Source: Seminavis robusta (taxonomy: Eukaryota; Bacillariophyta; Bacillariophyceae; Naviculales; Naviculaceae). Taken from it: DNA of 64,000 nt. Below, piece after piece: positions 33,486-44,912 of this stretch. The notes under the pieces were generated by a model. The model was not told the origin of the DNA. It saw nothing but the letters and a program-made list of their open reading frames with translations, and did no database searches. Made by a program: the position numbers and the translations under genes. The first letter of the stretch is position 1. Each line of letters starts with the position of its first letter. The stretch covers positions 1-64,000 of the forward strand of contig CAICTM010000378.1 of NCBI GenBank assembly GCA_903772945.1. Reading direction: 5' to 3'.

Positions 33486-34817
33486 GGTTGCTATGCTAAG
33501 TTGCTTCTATTACTACTGTAGGAATTGGCTTTGTCTTGTGTAACTTGAAAGGATAGACTTTTGGCTTGACTGATCTGTCTGATCGACTGTCGCAGATCAC
33601 ATCAATCACGGCAGGTTGGTGCTGTGCCGGTTGCTACTGTGCAACCAACTATCATCTATTGAGATGGACCAGTTGGTGGTTGATGATTCTTGTGGCTTCT
33701 CATCAAACACAACAAGCAAGACGAAAAGGGTGAAGCAGGGCAACAGCTGTCATCAAGCCAAAGCAGTCTCCAAGCGAAGCTCGAAGCAGGACCGAGCAAA
33801 CCACTGGCTTAAACAGTGGGGGTGAATGCCTCGTGCATGTGGCTCTGTAATTACCATCGTCTCTTCTTGTACTAAACTTGAAGATGTCTGTTCATTCAGT
33901 CATTTTAAGTTCCAAGGGAGCACAGGTGGTGGTACCACTGTGCAATTTGCTACTAGATTGTGAGAAGCGACCCTCCAAAATCAGAAACCTGCACAGGATA
34001 AGGTAAAAACGCGAATACTTTGCATAAGCTAAGCTAGCAATGTACACTAAGTCTTACCGTACTACTGGTAGCTATTCTGGCTTGTTACTACAGTACTAGC
34101 TAGTATCATACGGTGGAACTACCACAGAAAAGTCATTGAAGGTCTTCCGTGACAGCTTGGTCTTACTTGCCGTAACGCTTTTGTCATTCGGAAACATGTG
34201 TTATGTCATTCTGTGCCACTTTCCGATCCAGTCTTCTCTGGCCAAATTTTGTGAACCGGTGCTGCGTTTCGGAGCTGTTGCGGTCACAGCTGCCACCTCG
34301 CTGGTTTGCATCTAACCGGGCCCCAGCTGTCACCCCCTGAACAGGCACCACCTCCCCACGTTTGCTCGTTGTGGGATTGGATTGGATTGGATTCGATTCA
34401 TTCACCTCATCAAACCATTCAGCTCCATGGAGCCGCCCAATAACCATTCAAGAGCTACACTGGAAGGTGCCAGCAATATGCTAGCTACACCGCTAATCCG
34501 AGAGGTTGCAGCGAAATCTACGCACCAAGAATACTACATAGTATACTGTAGCAAACATCATTCTAGTTACATCCACCATTAGCTATCGTCGCAGCATGCA
34601 TGCTAGCTAGGACCTTTACGCGCCACAAATGCGACTGTAACTCTTCGGTTCTTCTTGGAGAGAAACGTACAAAAAAGATACCATTAGTGTTACCGTAGAC
34701 AGTGTACCATGCATGTACATACGTGTATGTGTACGGACTCACCAAGTAGGATTATTTCTTATGCCCAAGGCTAGTTAAGTTGGCAGGCATCTGAGATGCC
34801 CAAGAACAAGCGAGATG
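33486..34817. other. intergenic, no supported gene
   Basis: The part near 33486-33700 should hold the promoter of the giant minus-strand gene. A GGATT microsatellite lies at 34373-34394 and CTAG-rich words at 34480 and 34600. Short open frames (for example 34184-34447 minus) have no recognisable domain. Confidence 0.5.
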
Positions 34818-37160
34818 CTAGAGTTCAGGAGGTGCTCGACCAGGGGATCGCAGAATCCCTCCAAGTCTAGGTCCCAGGGCACCGTTGCCGTTCAAATGAA
34901 TCCCATTGCGCACCTTCAAGCCACTAGGAATGGCTCGCAGTTCTGGATTCTTTTGATCTCGCTGAATTGCACCTGTCAATGTAGTGAGCACATCTGTGTG
35001 ATAGTACTGCTTGATCTTCTCATTGGCTGCCTCGATGGTGTGGCCACTGTTGCACAGGTAGGCTTGGACCTTCTAGATCCTAAGGCGACGACCATACATG
35101 ACCTTGGTTGCACTGTTCTTGTTCCTCTCGCCACTGGTAAAGTCCTTAGCTGCCTTGCCATAGTAGCCAATAGTCCACTCAACCCACATTTCCATGAGAG
35201 TCTTGATATTGCCTTTCATCATGGCAGTTGCTGACACATCTCGATTTCGCTGTTGGCGACGTCCTGCCCGTGCAGGTGCACGTTGTTGACCTCGATCGGC
35301 TGCAGGTGCACGTTGTTGTTGACCTTGACCTGCTGCACCGGCTGCAGGTGCACGTGGTTGACGGGCTTCTTCCTCTTGCCGTTCCTCTTGTCTTGCCACT
35401 TCTCTCTCGTCAATCTCATTTTGGCGGTTCCTAGCTTGTCTGACAGGATCCTGCCTCTGAAATGCTGACTCAATAGTGCCACCAAATCTTCTTTGGTTGT
35501 TCACCACTCTATCGAACTGTTGCCCCATCCATTGCCTATCAGCAGCCTGCTGTGCTTTGATCGCTTGGAAGTGTTCTTGGTTTATTTCTTCTTGTCTCCT
35601 CACGAGCGAAACTAGAGTGTTCCAATTGTCACGACTGACCTGCATTGTGTCATTGTTCGCCGTGCCGTTGCCAGTTGCCGCTGCAGCTTCTGCCTCTTGG
35701 TTGGTTCCTGCATCCACAATATCTAAGCCCCTGTTGATGCTGATGACTTTGATTTGTATCTTTTCCACGGGATTGCCTACCAAATTCGGAAAAGCCGTGT
35801 TGACGTTTGTTCGTACCCTGTCAACTTGTTCTGAAAAGAAGAAGCGCCGTGAGAGGAATCATACAAAAATCCAAAGTAGTTAGTAGACGTACCAGCTGGT
35901 AAATATTCAGAGGCAGCCGTATCATAGCAAGCCCAAAGAGTAGCTAGCGCCAGTACCATGCAGAACCGACTCTCATTCTCGTATCGCTTGGAGTTCATGA
36001 TATTGGGGATGCAAGTGAAGAACAGGAAGTTGTCATCCATCTGCAGTTCCTCCTTCAACTTATACCTAATCGCTCCCCCCTCACACAGGAGTGCTGCCAT
36101 CTTTGCATCCGTGTATGGGTCATCCTTGCCAAAGTAGTGCTTGTCGACAACTCTATGATTGGTGTCTCCAATCCAACGGCCTCTGAATTCAACCTCAAAG
36201 CGAATAGCACCGGCGGCTTTCAGAATTCGGCAGAAAAGCTTTCTTCCAGAGTGAGTGCCGAGACCCTTGTCTGCGTCTTCTCCAGTTTCATCCCATAGTG
36301 CTTTGAATTCCTCGTGCATCCAGCAAACAATTTCAACACGGCTGGAGTACTGCTTCTTCAGGTTTAATGGTCCATTTGTTGTGTCTTCATTTTCAGTCCA
36401 CAAATGCACTGCATTGGGAAACATTCCAAGCCATTGCTCCAAGTAGATAGCTAGGTGTAGGATAACACAACTCTTCCAGTCGTTGGATGCCATCATGATC
36501 TGATCAGGGCAGTTCTTGTTGGTTTTGACATTCTCACTCCAGGATGTCTTTGTCTTGATTGTAAAAGGGAAGGCCCTGTTGCCATGAGGAGCGGCGACTT
36601 TGAAATGAGCCGTGTCATCAATCCTATGGACAAGGTGACACATCCACAGTGACATGGTCAAATATTTGTACTTGTGGTTGAAATCCGTGCACTCCCTGAA
36701 CAGTCTCAGAATCATCATGAATTCTGAAAGGCTGTAAGCTCGCTTGTCGTTGGCCTCTTTTCCTTCATCTCGAGTCTCCCATTTCTCCACTGTTGCAATG
36801 ACATCATTAACTGCATCAGAGCGAGTAGGATTTCCACCTGCACTGCCATCTGGAAACTCCATCCAGCCAACCCGCTTGTTGATCATGAAAAAGGAAATTG
36901 CCCCCTTGTATTTCTTGAGCGAACCTGCTCTGGCCTTTGTGGGTCGGTCATCTGGTCCGGGCCTGCTCTTGCCATAGGCCTTCCATTCAAGATACCGTGC
37001 CACATGATGGGGCTTAATCGAAAGTAGTTCGGCTTTCGTGTATTCCTTGTTGCGAGGGTACTTGTTGTCAATTCGGCCGTCTTTGTGACTCATTAACTCG
37101 CTGATATAAAACTGGTGCTGCTTGTTGACAGGATACCTCCATCCTTCCTCTTCCTCCTCA

Positions 37161-37191
<31 letters not shown>

Positions 37192-37264
37192 GTGGTGGTG
37201 GTGGAGGCTCATCGTCGCTCTCGTTTTCTTCCTCATCAAAGACCGAGTTGCCGTTCGCCATCAT
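34818..37264 (-). mobile_element. Crypton-type tyrosine recombinase gene with one in-frame stop
   Basis: Exon 1 is 37264-35893 and exon 2 starts at 35830; the 62-nt intron (35892-35831) has GTACGT, a CTAAC branch-like site and TTTTCAG, and keeps frame. After an acidic and poly-Pro N-terminus, the recombinase has R-H-x-x-R-type residues in GLGTHSGRKLFCR, then RGRWIGD and VVDKHYFGKDDPYTDAKMAA, with the presumed Tyr nucleophile in KHY. This arrangement is that of Crypton elements of diatoms and oomycetes. Exon 2 encodes a coiled-coil Gln/Arg/Ala-rich part and a GCR1_C-like DNA-binding end (LMEMWVEWTIGYYGK). A TAG at 35075-35073 interrupts this domain; the frame continues AYLCNSGHTIEAANEKIKQ to a stop at 34818. 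A single nonsense change may have truncated an otherwise intact element. Confidence 0.8.
37139..37207 (-). repeat. trinucleotide repeat coding poly-Pro and poly-Glu
   Basis: GGC and GGT triplets on the plus strand give about 16 consecutive Pro codons, flanked by a short Glu run, near the N-terminus of the Crypton recombinase. Confidence 0.9.
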
Positions 37265-37935
37265 TGTTGTTTCGTTTACTAGCTAGCTACTAGCGTGGAA
37301 ATGAGGAAAGAAGATAGATTGATTATGTGCGAGCCATCTTCTTCTTCATGTGATGCCGAGTTGGCAGGCTCCGTTGGCAGGCTCCGTTACATAGAAGGCA
37401 TCTTTGCTTTGGACTTAGAGGGCGTAACATTGGCTAAGGTTAGATAGTGTGACAAATCGTGTTACCCATTTGGGAGGTAATTCTCTTCTAGTCACGGGCT
37501 GGACTGCCCAGATCCTGAGGGGTTTCTGTCCGAGAAAGTCATTTCCCCTAGTATGAAGGCGTATTTCCCTGGGCATGTTACAGGAGTAACATTTTGGGGT
37601 TATTTGAGATGGAATGTTGGCGTTTGTTTTTTGGTCGCTCGCTTCAGAGTTCTGACGTCATTAGTGACTGAGGAGTCCTTCCACGAAGTAATAGATCACG
37701 GGGCTGAAATCCACGATCTCCGTGGCCAAAGCTTTCTTGGTCGTCGGATCTTTTGCCATGCTGGGTGCTTTGGATGGTCATTGCCTGAAAACCGCGGAAG
37801 AGCACTCAGCATAACCTCGCTCTGGGTATCTGGCAAACTATCTATCTTTTACGTTGTCCTGCAACTATACTAGCTACGACCTAGGAGAGTTAATAGCAGA
37901 GACCAAGACAGGGATCTGCAACAAGACAAAACAAG
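37265..37935. other. intergenic between Crypton gene and Yip1-family gene
   Basis: A 16-bp unit, GTTGGCAGGCTCCGTT, is repeated back to back with a 3-bp overlap at 37360-37388. The open frame at 37553-37873 on the plus strand has no domain and is more likely promoter or 5' UTR of the downstream gene. Confidence 0.5.
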
Positions 37936-39060
37936 ATGATGAACTCTGGTGACGATGACTTTCCTCCCAATCCGTTCCGAACGGACGGAGGTGGAGCTCC
38001 TGGGTTTGCCCAGCCACCCCCTCAGCAACAACAACCTCAATTTGGCCAACCCCAACCCCAATTTGGTGGTCAATTGGATCCTGTTCAGGCCAACAACCAT
38101 ATGAATCAAGGTCCTCAGTTTCAACCCTCGGCAGCCGCCATGGGAATGGGAGGAGCCATGTCCCCCCAACAAATGGATCCCACCACTCCCGCTTCGACAT
38201 CCACTTCGTGGTGGGGTCTCTGCATGGCATGTATGCGACTGGACACGTACAAGAGGTATTTCGATGTCGATACCTACGATATCCAAAAACGCATGATTGC
38301 CGCCATGACCCATTTCCATCAACCCCAATATTTCCGAGATCAGGTCGTTGGACCCGAAAATCCTAATCTGGGAATTGATGCTGCCACCACTTCGGATCTG
38401 AAAGGACCCGATCTCTATGGACCTGTTTGGATTACATTTGTCTTGATCCTCATGGTGGCGGTACGTACGGGACCAGCAGGAACATCAAATCAGACTGTTT
38501 TTGTTTTTGCTACCCCTTGTTTTCTCACCAAAATTTCTTCTTTTTCTCATTTTAATGTTCTTCTTTCATTATTCACACTATCGCATTGTATTGTATTGTA
38601 GGCCACTGCCAACTGGTCTGCCTCACTCCGTTACAGCAATGATGTGGAAGCGGAATTCGAATATGACATTAACCATCTCTTGCATGCGTGGACATTTTTG
38701 ACCGCCTTTGTCTTTGGTGTCCCTTCCGTCTTTTGGCTCTGTACTCGATGCATGTCGCTGCAGGCATTGACATTGCCCGAATGGATCTGCTACTACGGAT
38801 ACTCCATGGTACCCTATCTCCCAGCGTCCATTCTCTGTACCATTCCCGTCAATTTTATTGCCTGGATTGTATTGATGGCCGCCACGGCGGCATCGGGACT
38901 ACTCGTCTTGCGCAATGCTTCCACACCACTCTTGGCCAGTGATGCCACGGCGCAAAAAGCACCTCCTCTCATTCTCGCCATTCTGGTCGCACATTTCATT
39001 TTCTTTGTCGCCATGGGTGTCACGTTTTATCATCATGGAAAGGCACATCATGCCGTGTAA
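37936..39060 (+). CDS. Yip1-domain membrane protein (YIPF1/2-like), two exons
   Basis: Exon 1 is 37936-38460 and exon 2 38602-39060, joined across a GTACGT...GTAG intron; 327 residues. The first ~95 residues are cytosolic, Pro/Gln-rich (FAQPPPQQQQPQFGQPQPQF). The sequence WWGLCMACMRLDTYKRYFDV then DTYDIQKRM and LKGPDLYGPVWITFVLILMV is the typical entry to a Yip1 domain. About five membrane spans follow, including AWTFLTAFVFGVPSVFWLC and PPLILAILVAHFIFFVAMGV, and LPEWICYYGYSMVPYLPA holds the conserved Y-G-Y-S motif. Family members sit in Golgi and ER-exit membranes, bind Rab GTPases and act in vesicle traffic. The start chosen is the first of two adjacent ATGs. Confidence 0.9.
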
Positions 39061-39856
39061 TTGTGTAAGTGCACAGCAACAAAAAGACAAAAATCAATAT
39101 ACAAATACAAATGACGACAAAAACAAACAAAACAAATTGAATTAAAGGATACCAAGGGAGGAAATTTTAGATTGAATTACCGTAACTGTTTCCAGGCAAC
39201 AATCGTAAAAGCAGCCAGTATCGGAGGAATCAATCTTAGTTTGTGGTGTGGCGTCCAGTCCAAACAATTTATATGAGATCATTCGGGTTTTTCCACTTTC
39301 AAAACCTTGAAGGACACGGTGGAATGATAATATAGATTAGGGAAACGACGGATGGACCGTTGCTCTCAAACTGGGAAATCCAAAGCGACCTTGGTACATG
39401 TGCAGGTAGGCTACGGTAACCAGGCTCCACCATCTTTCTCAGCGAAGAGGACTTTTTGCGTGCCAAACCGAGGAGGTGGGGGCGAGGTTCCAAAAGCCTT
39501 GCTGGCCCCGCATCCAGTGAAACTCGTGCTGACGAGAACTTGGCTGCTCCTAATCATGCATCGAGCATCGAGGTTCAATTATAAAAAGCCAACAGAGTTT
39601 CTGGTAGCTCACCCGCTATGCCCATGGATGGCTCCGTAGCCCATCTTTTGCATACGTCGAATCGTGCAATTTCAAGGATTGCTCCGCCTCTTCATCTCTC
39701 GACTGCTTCGCATGAATACATGGTTGATAAGTAACCGCACTCTCCATTCTAAAAACAAAGCAACTAATAAGGGTTCGTAGCGGTATGTAAACTCTAAAGG
39801 CCTTTATCTCTACTTTGCAGGGACTGTTTATAGCGTTTCCTTCGACGTACCACCTC
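39061..39856. other. intergenic, convergent 3' regions
   Basis: It lies between the ends of the Yip1-family gene (plus) and the carboxylase gene (minus), so it should contain both 3' UTRs. An A-rich stretch at 39075-39150 follows the Yip1 stop. No gene is supported. Confidence 0.5.
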
Positions 39857-42249
39857 TCATCCAACCAGGGCCTCGTTTTCCTCCTCTTCCATCACGAATA
39901 GCACTGCTCCATCGCTAACGATATCGTCGACGTTGTAGCGAATTTCAGCCATGAATCCATCCCGTGGACTGGTGATGGAGTGATTCATTTTCATTGCTTC
40001 CAAGACCATCACAACTTCTCCGGCCTCCACACTATCTCCCACGTCCTTGTTCACGCGAACGACTTTGCCTGGCATAGGAGACTTGACGGCTTTGTCGCCA
40101 AGGGCACCCTGCGACCCACCCGTAGAAACTGGAGCGAGGGGATGTTCGAAGTCAATCTCCCAAAAGAATTCTTCTGTCTGGCTTGGCTCTTTGGCCCAAA
40201 CTCCAACACTGAGGATGCCATCAGACTCCCTCAGAATGGTTGTCGTTGTCATTCGATGAGTCCCGTTCACAACTAATTGCATATTGTCGTGATCATCAAT
40301 CGATCCAGAAATGTGGAACTCTTCCTCCACTCCCGCATCCGTTACCACTTGGATATCAAACGAACCGTCTCGGTTACTAATGCACTTGACAAGTGACCCA
40401 TCGTCGTTGTCTTCACCAGCTAGCTTTAGCGGGCGACTTGCGCGGTCGCCTGCCCTCCAAGAACCTGACAGTGACGACCATGGCGAGGATTGGTGCTGTT
40501 GAGTTCCAATCCTTTTCTCCAAACGAAGCATGGCTGCGAACGCTCCGATGGACTGGGCAAGAGGACTTGGTCTAGTGCTCTCGTCCATGTGAACATCGTC
40601 TGCAAAGTCCTCTAGGAAACCCGTGTTGCATTTCCCTGGCTGACGAAAGGTTGGATGATTGGCACACTTGATCAAGAATTCAATGTTCGTGGGCACTCCA
40701 CCAATTTGGTATCCTTTGAGAGACTTGACAAGTTTGTCTAATGCCAGCTCTCTGTTCTGGTCATGAACAATCAACTTGGAAATCATGGGATCATAGTAGA
40801 CTCCAACCTCCTGACCGGATTGAAGCCCCGTATCCACTCGAACGCCTGTATTGGAAGCACCAGTGTTCATTTCACAAGGAGGAGAGTGGTGCCAGATAGT
40901 GCCTGTTGCCGGCAAAAAGCCCCTGGCTGGATTTTCGGCATAGATCCGAGCCTCAAAGGCATGCCCCATGCAGGGAATATCCTCTTGTTTCATGGGGATT
41001 TCTTCGCCTGCGGCAATCCGCAGTTGCCACTCGACCAAGTCCACTCCGGTGATTTGTTCGGTAATGGGATGTTCCACTTGCAATCGGGTGTTCATTTCGC
41101 AAAAATAAAACTTTTCAGGATCATTGGTATCCAGCAAAAACTCGACCGTCCCGGCATTGACATATCCCACAGCTTGGGCGGCTCGAGTGCCCATTGCTCC
41201 CAGTTCTTGTCGAATGGGCGCTGGTAGATCCGAAGCCGGTGCTTCTTCAATAATCTTTTGATGTCGTCGCTGCAAACTACAGTCCCGTTCGTATAAATGA
41301 ACGGCATTGCCCAAGCTGTCTGCTATGACTTGTACTTCGACATGTCGTGGTCGCACCAAGTACTTTTCCAACAACACGGCGGAATCTCCAAAGGCAGATT
41401 GACTTTCTCGCTGACAGGAAGCCAATGCTTCTTCGAATTCACTTTCGTTCCATACCAAACGCATTCCCTTGCCTCCACCTCCCATGACGGCCTTGATCAA
41501 TAGGGGGAATCCCACTTCGGTGACGGCCTTGTGCTTCAAGAATTCAACATCTTGGTTTTCATCTCCAAAGAATCCAGGAGTAATGGGAACATTGGCGTCC
41601 TTCATAATGGCCTTGCTATTGGAAAAACGACCAAACAAGAAAGATGAAACACAGAACAAAAATTAGTTCTTGTTCTAGACATCATACCGTAGCTCCATAC
41701 TGGTAGAAGCTACCAACCTTTTGGATTTGGATCCCATTGCTTCAATGGCCGAAGCAGGTGGACCAATAAATCGGATGGACGCATCTTCAACTTTGTTGAC
41801 AAACCCTGCATTTTCGCTGAGAAAGCCATAACCTATAGTAAACGAAGGGCATTATATCATGTTGAGACAGAAGCAAATTTTCTGGCAGGTCCAATTCATC
41901 CTGATTTTCCTGCTGCCCCTAACCTACCTGGATGCAACGCTGTGGCTCCTGCCCGTTGAGCAATTTCCAGAACTTGATCTTGAAGCAAATACGAGTCAGT
42001 TGGAGAAGGTCCCGTCCCAATCAAGTAGGCTTCATCGGCCATGCGGGCATGCAGTGCATCGGGTCCATCGGCGACACTGTAGAGTGCTACCGTCGGAATT
42101 CCCAATCTTTGACACGTCCGAAGGACCCGACAAGCAATTTCTCCTCGATTGGCTACCAGCACCTTGTCGAGCGCCACCTTGGAAGAAAATGATCTTCCAG
42201 CAGGATGGCGCCTTGCCAGATTTTGAAAGGAGGGTCTCAGTCGGAACAT
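39857..42249 (-). CDS. MCCC1: 3-methylcrotonyl-CoA carboxylase alpha (biotin) subunit, mitochondrial
   Basis: Exons are 42249-41928, 41832-41718 and 41615-39857, with GT-AG introns of 95 and 102 nt that keep frame; 731 residues. The enzyme carboxylates 3-methylcrotonyl-CoA in leucine breakdown in the mitochondrial matrix. Residues ~28-480 are a biotin carboxylase: [31 protein letters not shown], the ATP-grasp GGGGKGMR loop, and [20 protein letters not shown]. The C-terminus is a biotinyl domain with [14 protein letters not shown], the biotin Lys being about residue 688. The Arg/Ser-rich N-terminus ([20 protein letters not shown]) is a mitochondrial presequence. Propionyl-CoA carboxylase alpha is the main alternative; the biotin-site context and length favour MCC. 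The beta subunit is not in this window. Confidence 0.88.
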
Positions 42250-42760
42250 TTTCAAACTAGCCAGCTACTACTATTAATAGAGGTGTAGCCTCAATCTCTC
42301 TGGCTTTTCTTCAGCAGAGAGGTTTATGAAAGCCGAGAGGATTTTTGGCAATGACACTCTCCAGAACCCCCAGGACAAGAATGGCGTCAACAAGAAACCC
42401 CAGGATCTGGACGAGAATTTGCGTCAATGAGAAAGTAGCAGGTGGCAACAGTCACGCTACAGCGAGTCCCTCTTTCGATTTGGATCTTTTGCGATCTAAA
42501 TGACACTGAGTCGTGCATACCTTAGGAAAGAATTCTCTTGCAAATCACAGAATTTTTAGTTTCGTCGCCCCTTGATAACCGGACATCATCTTTCTCGGAA
42601 CCAATGATGAATGATGAAGAGATTCAGCACAGATTGATTCAGAGAAGAGCTCTCTCTTGACAACTTCTTCATTGACACCCAATACAGGTGTTGGATCCCC
42701 TTCTCATCACATCATTTCATAGTTTGGAGAGTTGTTCCGGTTATAGACAGTTTTGAAAAA
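42250..42760. promoter_or_regulatory. shared intergenic promoter region of MCCC1 and aminotransferase
   Basis: The two amino-acid-catabolism genes are transcribed outward from this ~510-bp region. No gene is seen in it. I cannot define transcription start sites or factor-binding sites from sequence alone. Confidence 0.5.
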
Positions 42761-44357
42761 ATGACATCCTCTCCAGTTTCCGTCGTACCCGTAGAGGCAC
42801 CCAAAGAGGAGCCCCTAGAGCTGTCCCTCTTGGCGGAAGTAGAGAAGAATCAGCCATGGATTTGCCCGGCTTCCGCTAAGTCTATTCGAACCGTCAATCC
42901 CATTCGAGCCATTGTGGATCCGATCGTGGCCAACATGAAAACGGGAGAGGAACGGGGAGATGGCAAAGATTTGATTTCTTTGGCGGTACGAAAGAACTTA
43001 TTACTATCTTGTCTTGTCTTGTCTTGTCTTGTCGTTTCCATGGAAAAAGTTCTTTGATAACTCACTCAGACGTTTCTCGTTCGCCCATGCTCACAGCTGG
43101 GAGACCCCACAGTAGCCGGGAACCTCCCTCCCTGTCCCGTGGCACTGACTGCCGTGGAGACAGCATTGCAATCACAAGGCCATGCCGCTGGATACGTCAA
43201 TGCCTGTGGCGTTCCAGCCGCCCGAGAGGCAATCGCACGCTTCCACAATGCCAAGTCGGCCGATGCCGTCGTCATTGCCAATGGCTGCAGTGGTGCCTTG
43301 GAACTGGCCTTGACGGCACTATTGGATCCTGGAACCGTCTTGTTGGTGCCATCTCCCGGATTTCCACTCTACCAAGTCATTGCCGAATCTCACGGTGCCA
43401 GTGTGGTGCACTACCGCTTGCTGCCTGACCAAAACTGGGAATGCGATCTCCGGCACATGGAGGAACTCCTTGGACTTTATGGGCCTCATCGCGTCCGAGG
43501 GATTCTTGTCAATAATCCCTGCAATCCGACCGGTGCTGTCTTTTCCCGAGCGCATCTCGAACAATTGGTGGCGTTTGCGGAACGGCACCGACTGCCCATT
43601 GTGGCCGATGAAGTCTATGGAGACTTGACATTTCAAGAACATCCCTTTCATCCCATGGCATGTGTGGCCAGTGGAAAAGTACCCGTCATTACGGCCAGTG
43701 GTTTAGCCAAGCAATTCTTGGTCCCTGGATGGCGAGTCGGATGGATTGTCTTTCACGATAAGTAAGTGACTGCATACATTGTTGCAACTGAGTGTTTTGT
43801 TTGGTTGATTGATTGAAACGCTATCTGCTGGAACCAACTGACGACTCCACTCACCTCCAATTGGTGACATCTCACTGCTGCTGCCCTTTCCTGATAGTGT
43901 TCAAGGGTCTCTGAGAGAGGTAGAGGCCGGCGCCAAACGTCTAGCACAAGTGGTGTTGGGAGCGTCGCACTTGGTGCAGATGGTCGTCCCCAAGATATTG
44001 GATAGCAACAATCAAGAGCTGCGACAGTGGAAAGCAGACCTCAAGTTGACACTGGAAGAACAGGCCAAGTTTCTGAGTCTCAAGTTGAAGGATTGCCCAG
44101 GTTTGGAAGTCAAGGAACCACAGGGAGCCATGTACTTTATCTTGAGGATTCATGTCTCCAAGTTTGGGCCTGCCATTCAATCCGATCTGGACTTTAGCTC
44201 GCTGCTTCTGCAGGAAGAAAACGTCTTTGTTCTTCCAGGAATAGCGTTTGGAGTCCCGGGCTTTTTCCGCGTAGTCTTTTGTGGCCCCGCCACGGTTTTG
44301 GAGCAGGCTACCAAGAGGATCCAATGCTTTTGTGAACGTCATTTTCAGGCTAGCTAG
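42761..44357 (+). CDS. tyrosine-type class I/II aminotransferase, three exons
   Basis: Exons are 42761-42985, 43097-43761 and 43898-44357, with in-frame GT-AG joins; 449 residues. It is a PLP-dependent transaminase closest by eye to tyrosine aminotransferase. ASAKSIRTVNPIRAIVDPI near the N-terminus, LGDPTVAGNL, ILVNNPCNPTGAVF, IVADEVYGDLTF and TASGLAKQFLVPGWRVGW are all signatures of that subgroup; the PLP Lys in GLAKQ is about residue 280. FFRVVFCGP near the C-terminus fits the carboxylate-binding Arg. No targeting peptide is obvious. It would convert tyrosine (or a related amino acid) plus 2-oxoglutarate into the keto acid and glutamate, but substrate cannot be fixed. It is divergent from the leucine-catabolic MCCC1. 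Confidence 0.88.
43008..43032 (+). repeat. CTTGT pentanucleotide repeat in aminotransferase intron 1
   Basis: Five copies of CTTGT lie within the 111-nt first intron (42986-43096). Confidence 0.9.
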
Positions 44358-44912
44358 CTGAGCACTCAGGCCAAGGCATAGAAGAAGAGGGGTGGATGAG
44401 ATGAGTGCTGTGGCTGTTTTGGAGGATATGCACTCGGCAACATTCACGTTTTTAGAGAAATGTAGATTTCAACAATCCAGCAAGGCTACCTTATCGTAAC
44501 GGTAGTATACGGATACATGAAACACATTGTTTGGTTAAATGATAAAACCTAGATTCAGGTCGTCTACAAGCAATTAGATTTGCGCACACAGCCAGTGAAG
44601 AACGTGAAGGAGTGCTGTGGCACCTGCGTCGTTCCATTTTTTTAAATAAATTGACTTGGTCTGCACGGGCACTCTTCATGAGCCTTTCCCTTGGGTGCGG
44701 TACATCGTACCCAGCTTTGCTGTCTGATAACTACTAGACTAGTATGAGGATACGGTAGTTTTTTCTTTTAGCCTTTACGCTAACTGGCTTATGCGAAATA
44801 ATTTTGGCTCGAAGACGCGCGAGTTTAATTAACATCATCAAAAGAGAGCTGAACGGAGAGGCAATGTAGCGTATCCTACTCTAGCTAGTAGCCAGTATTA
44901 TCAACAACGACA
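44358..44912. other. intergenic, no supported gene
   Basis: It contains the 3' region of the aminotransferase gene and AT-rich sequence. CTAG-rich words occur at 44350 and 44880. No gene is recognised. Confidence 0.5.

Noticed and set aside
37553-37873. 106-codon plus-strand frame upstream of the Yip1 gene
   Set aside because: No domain, ends ~60 bp before the Yip1 ATG and does not join it by a usable splice; more likely promoter or leader.
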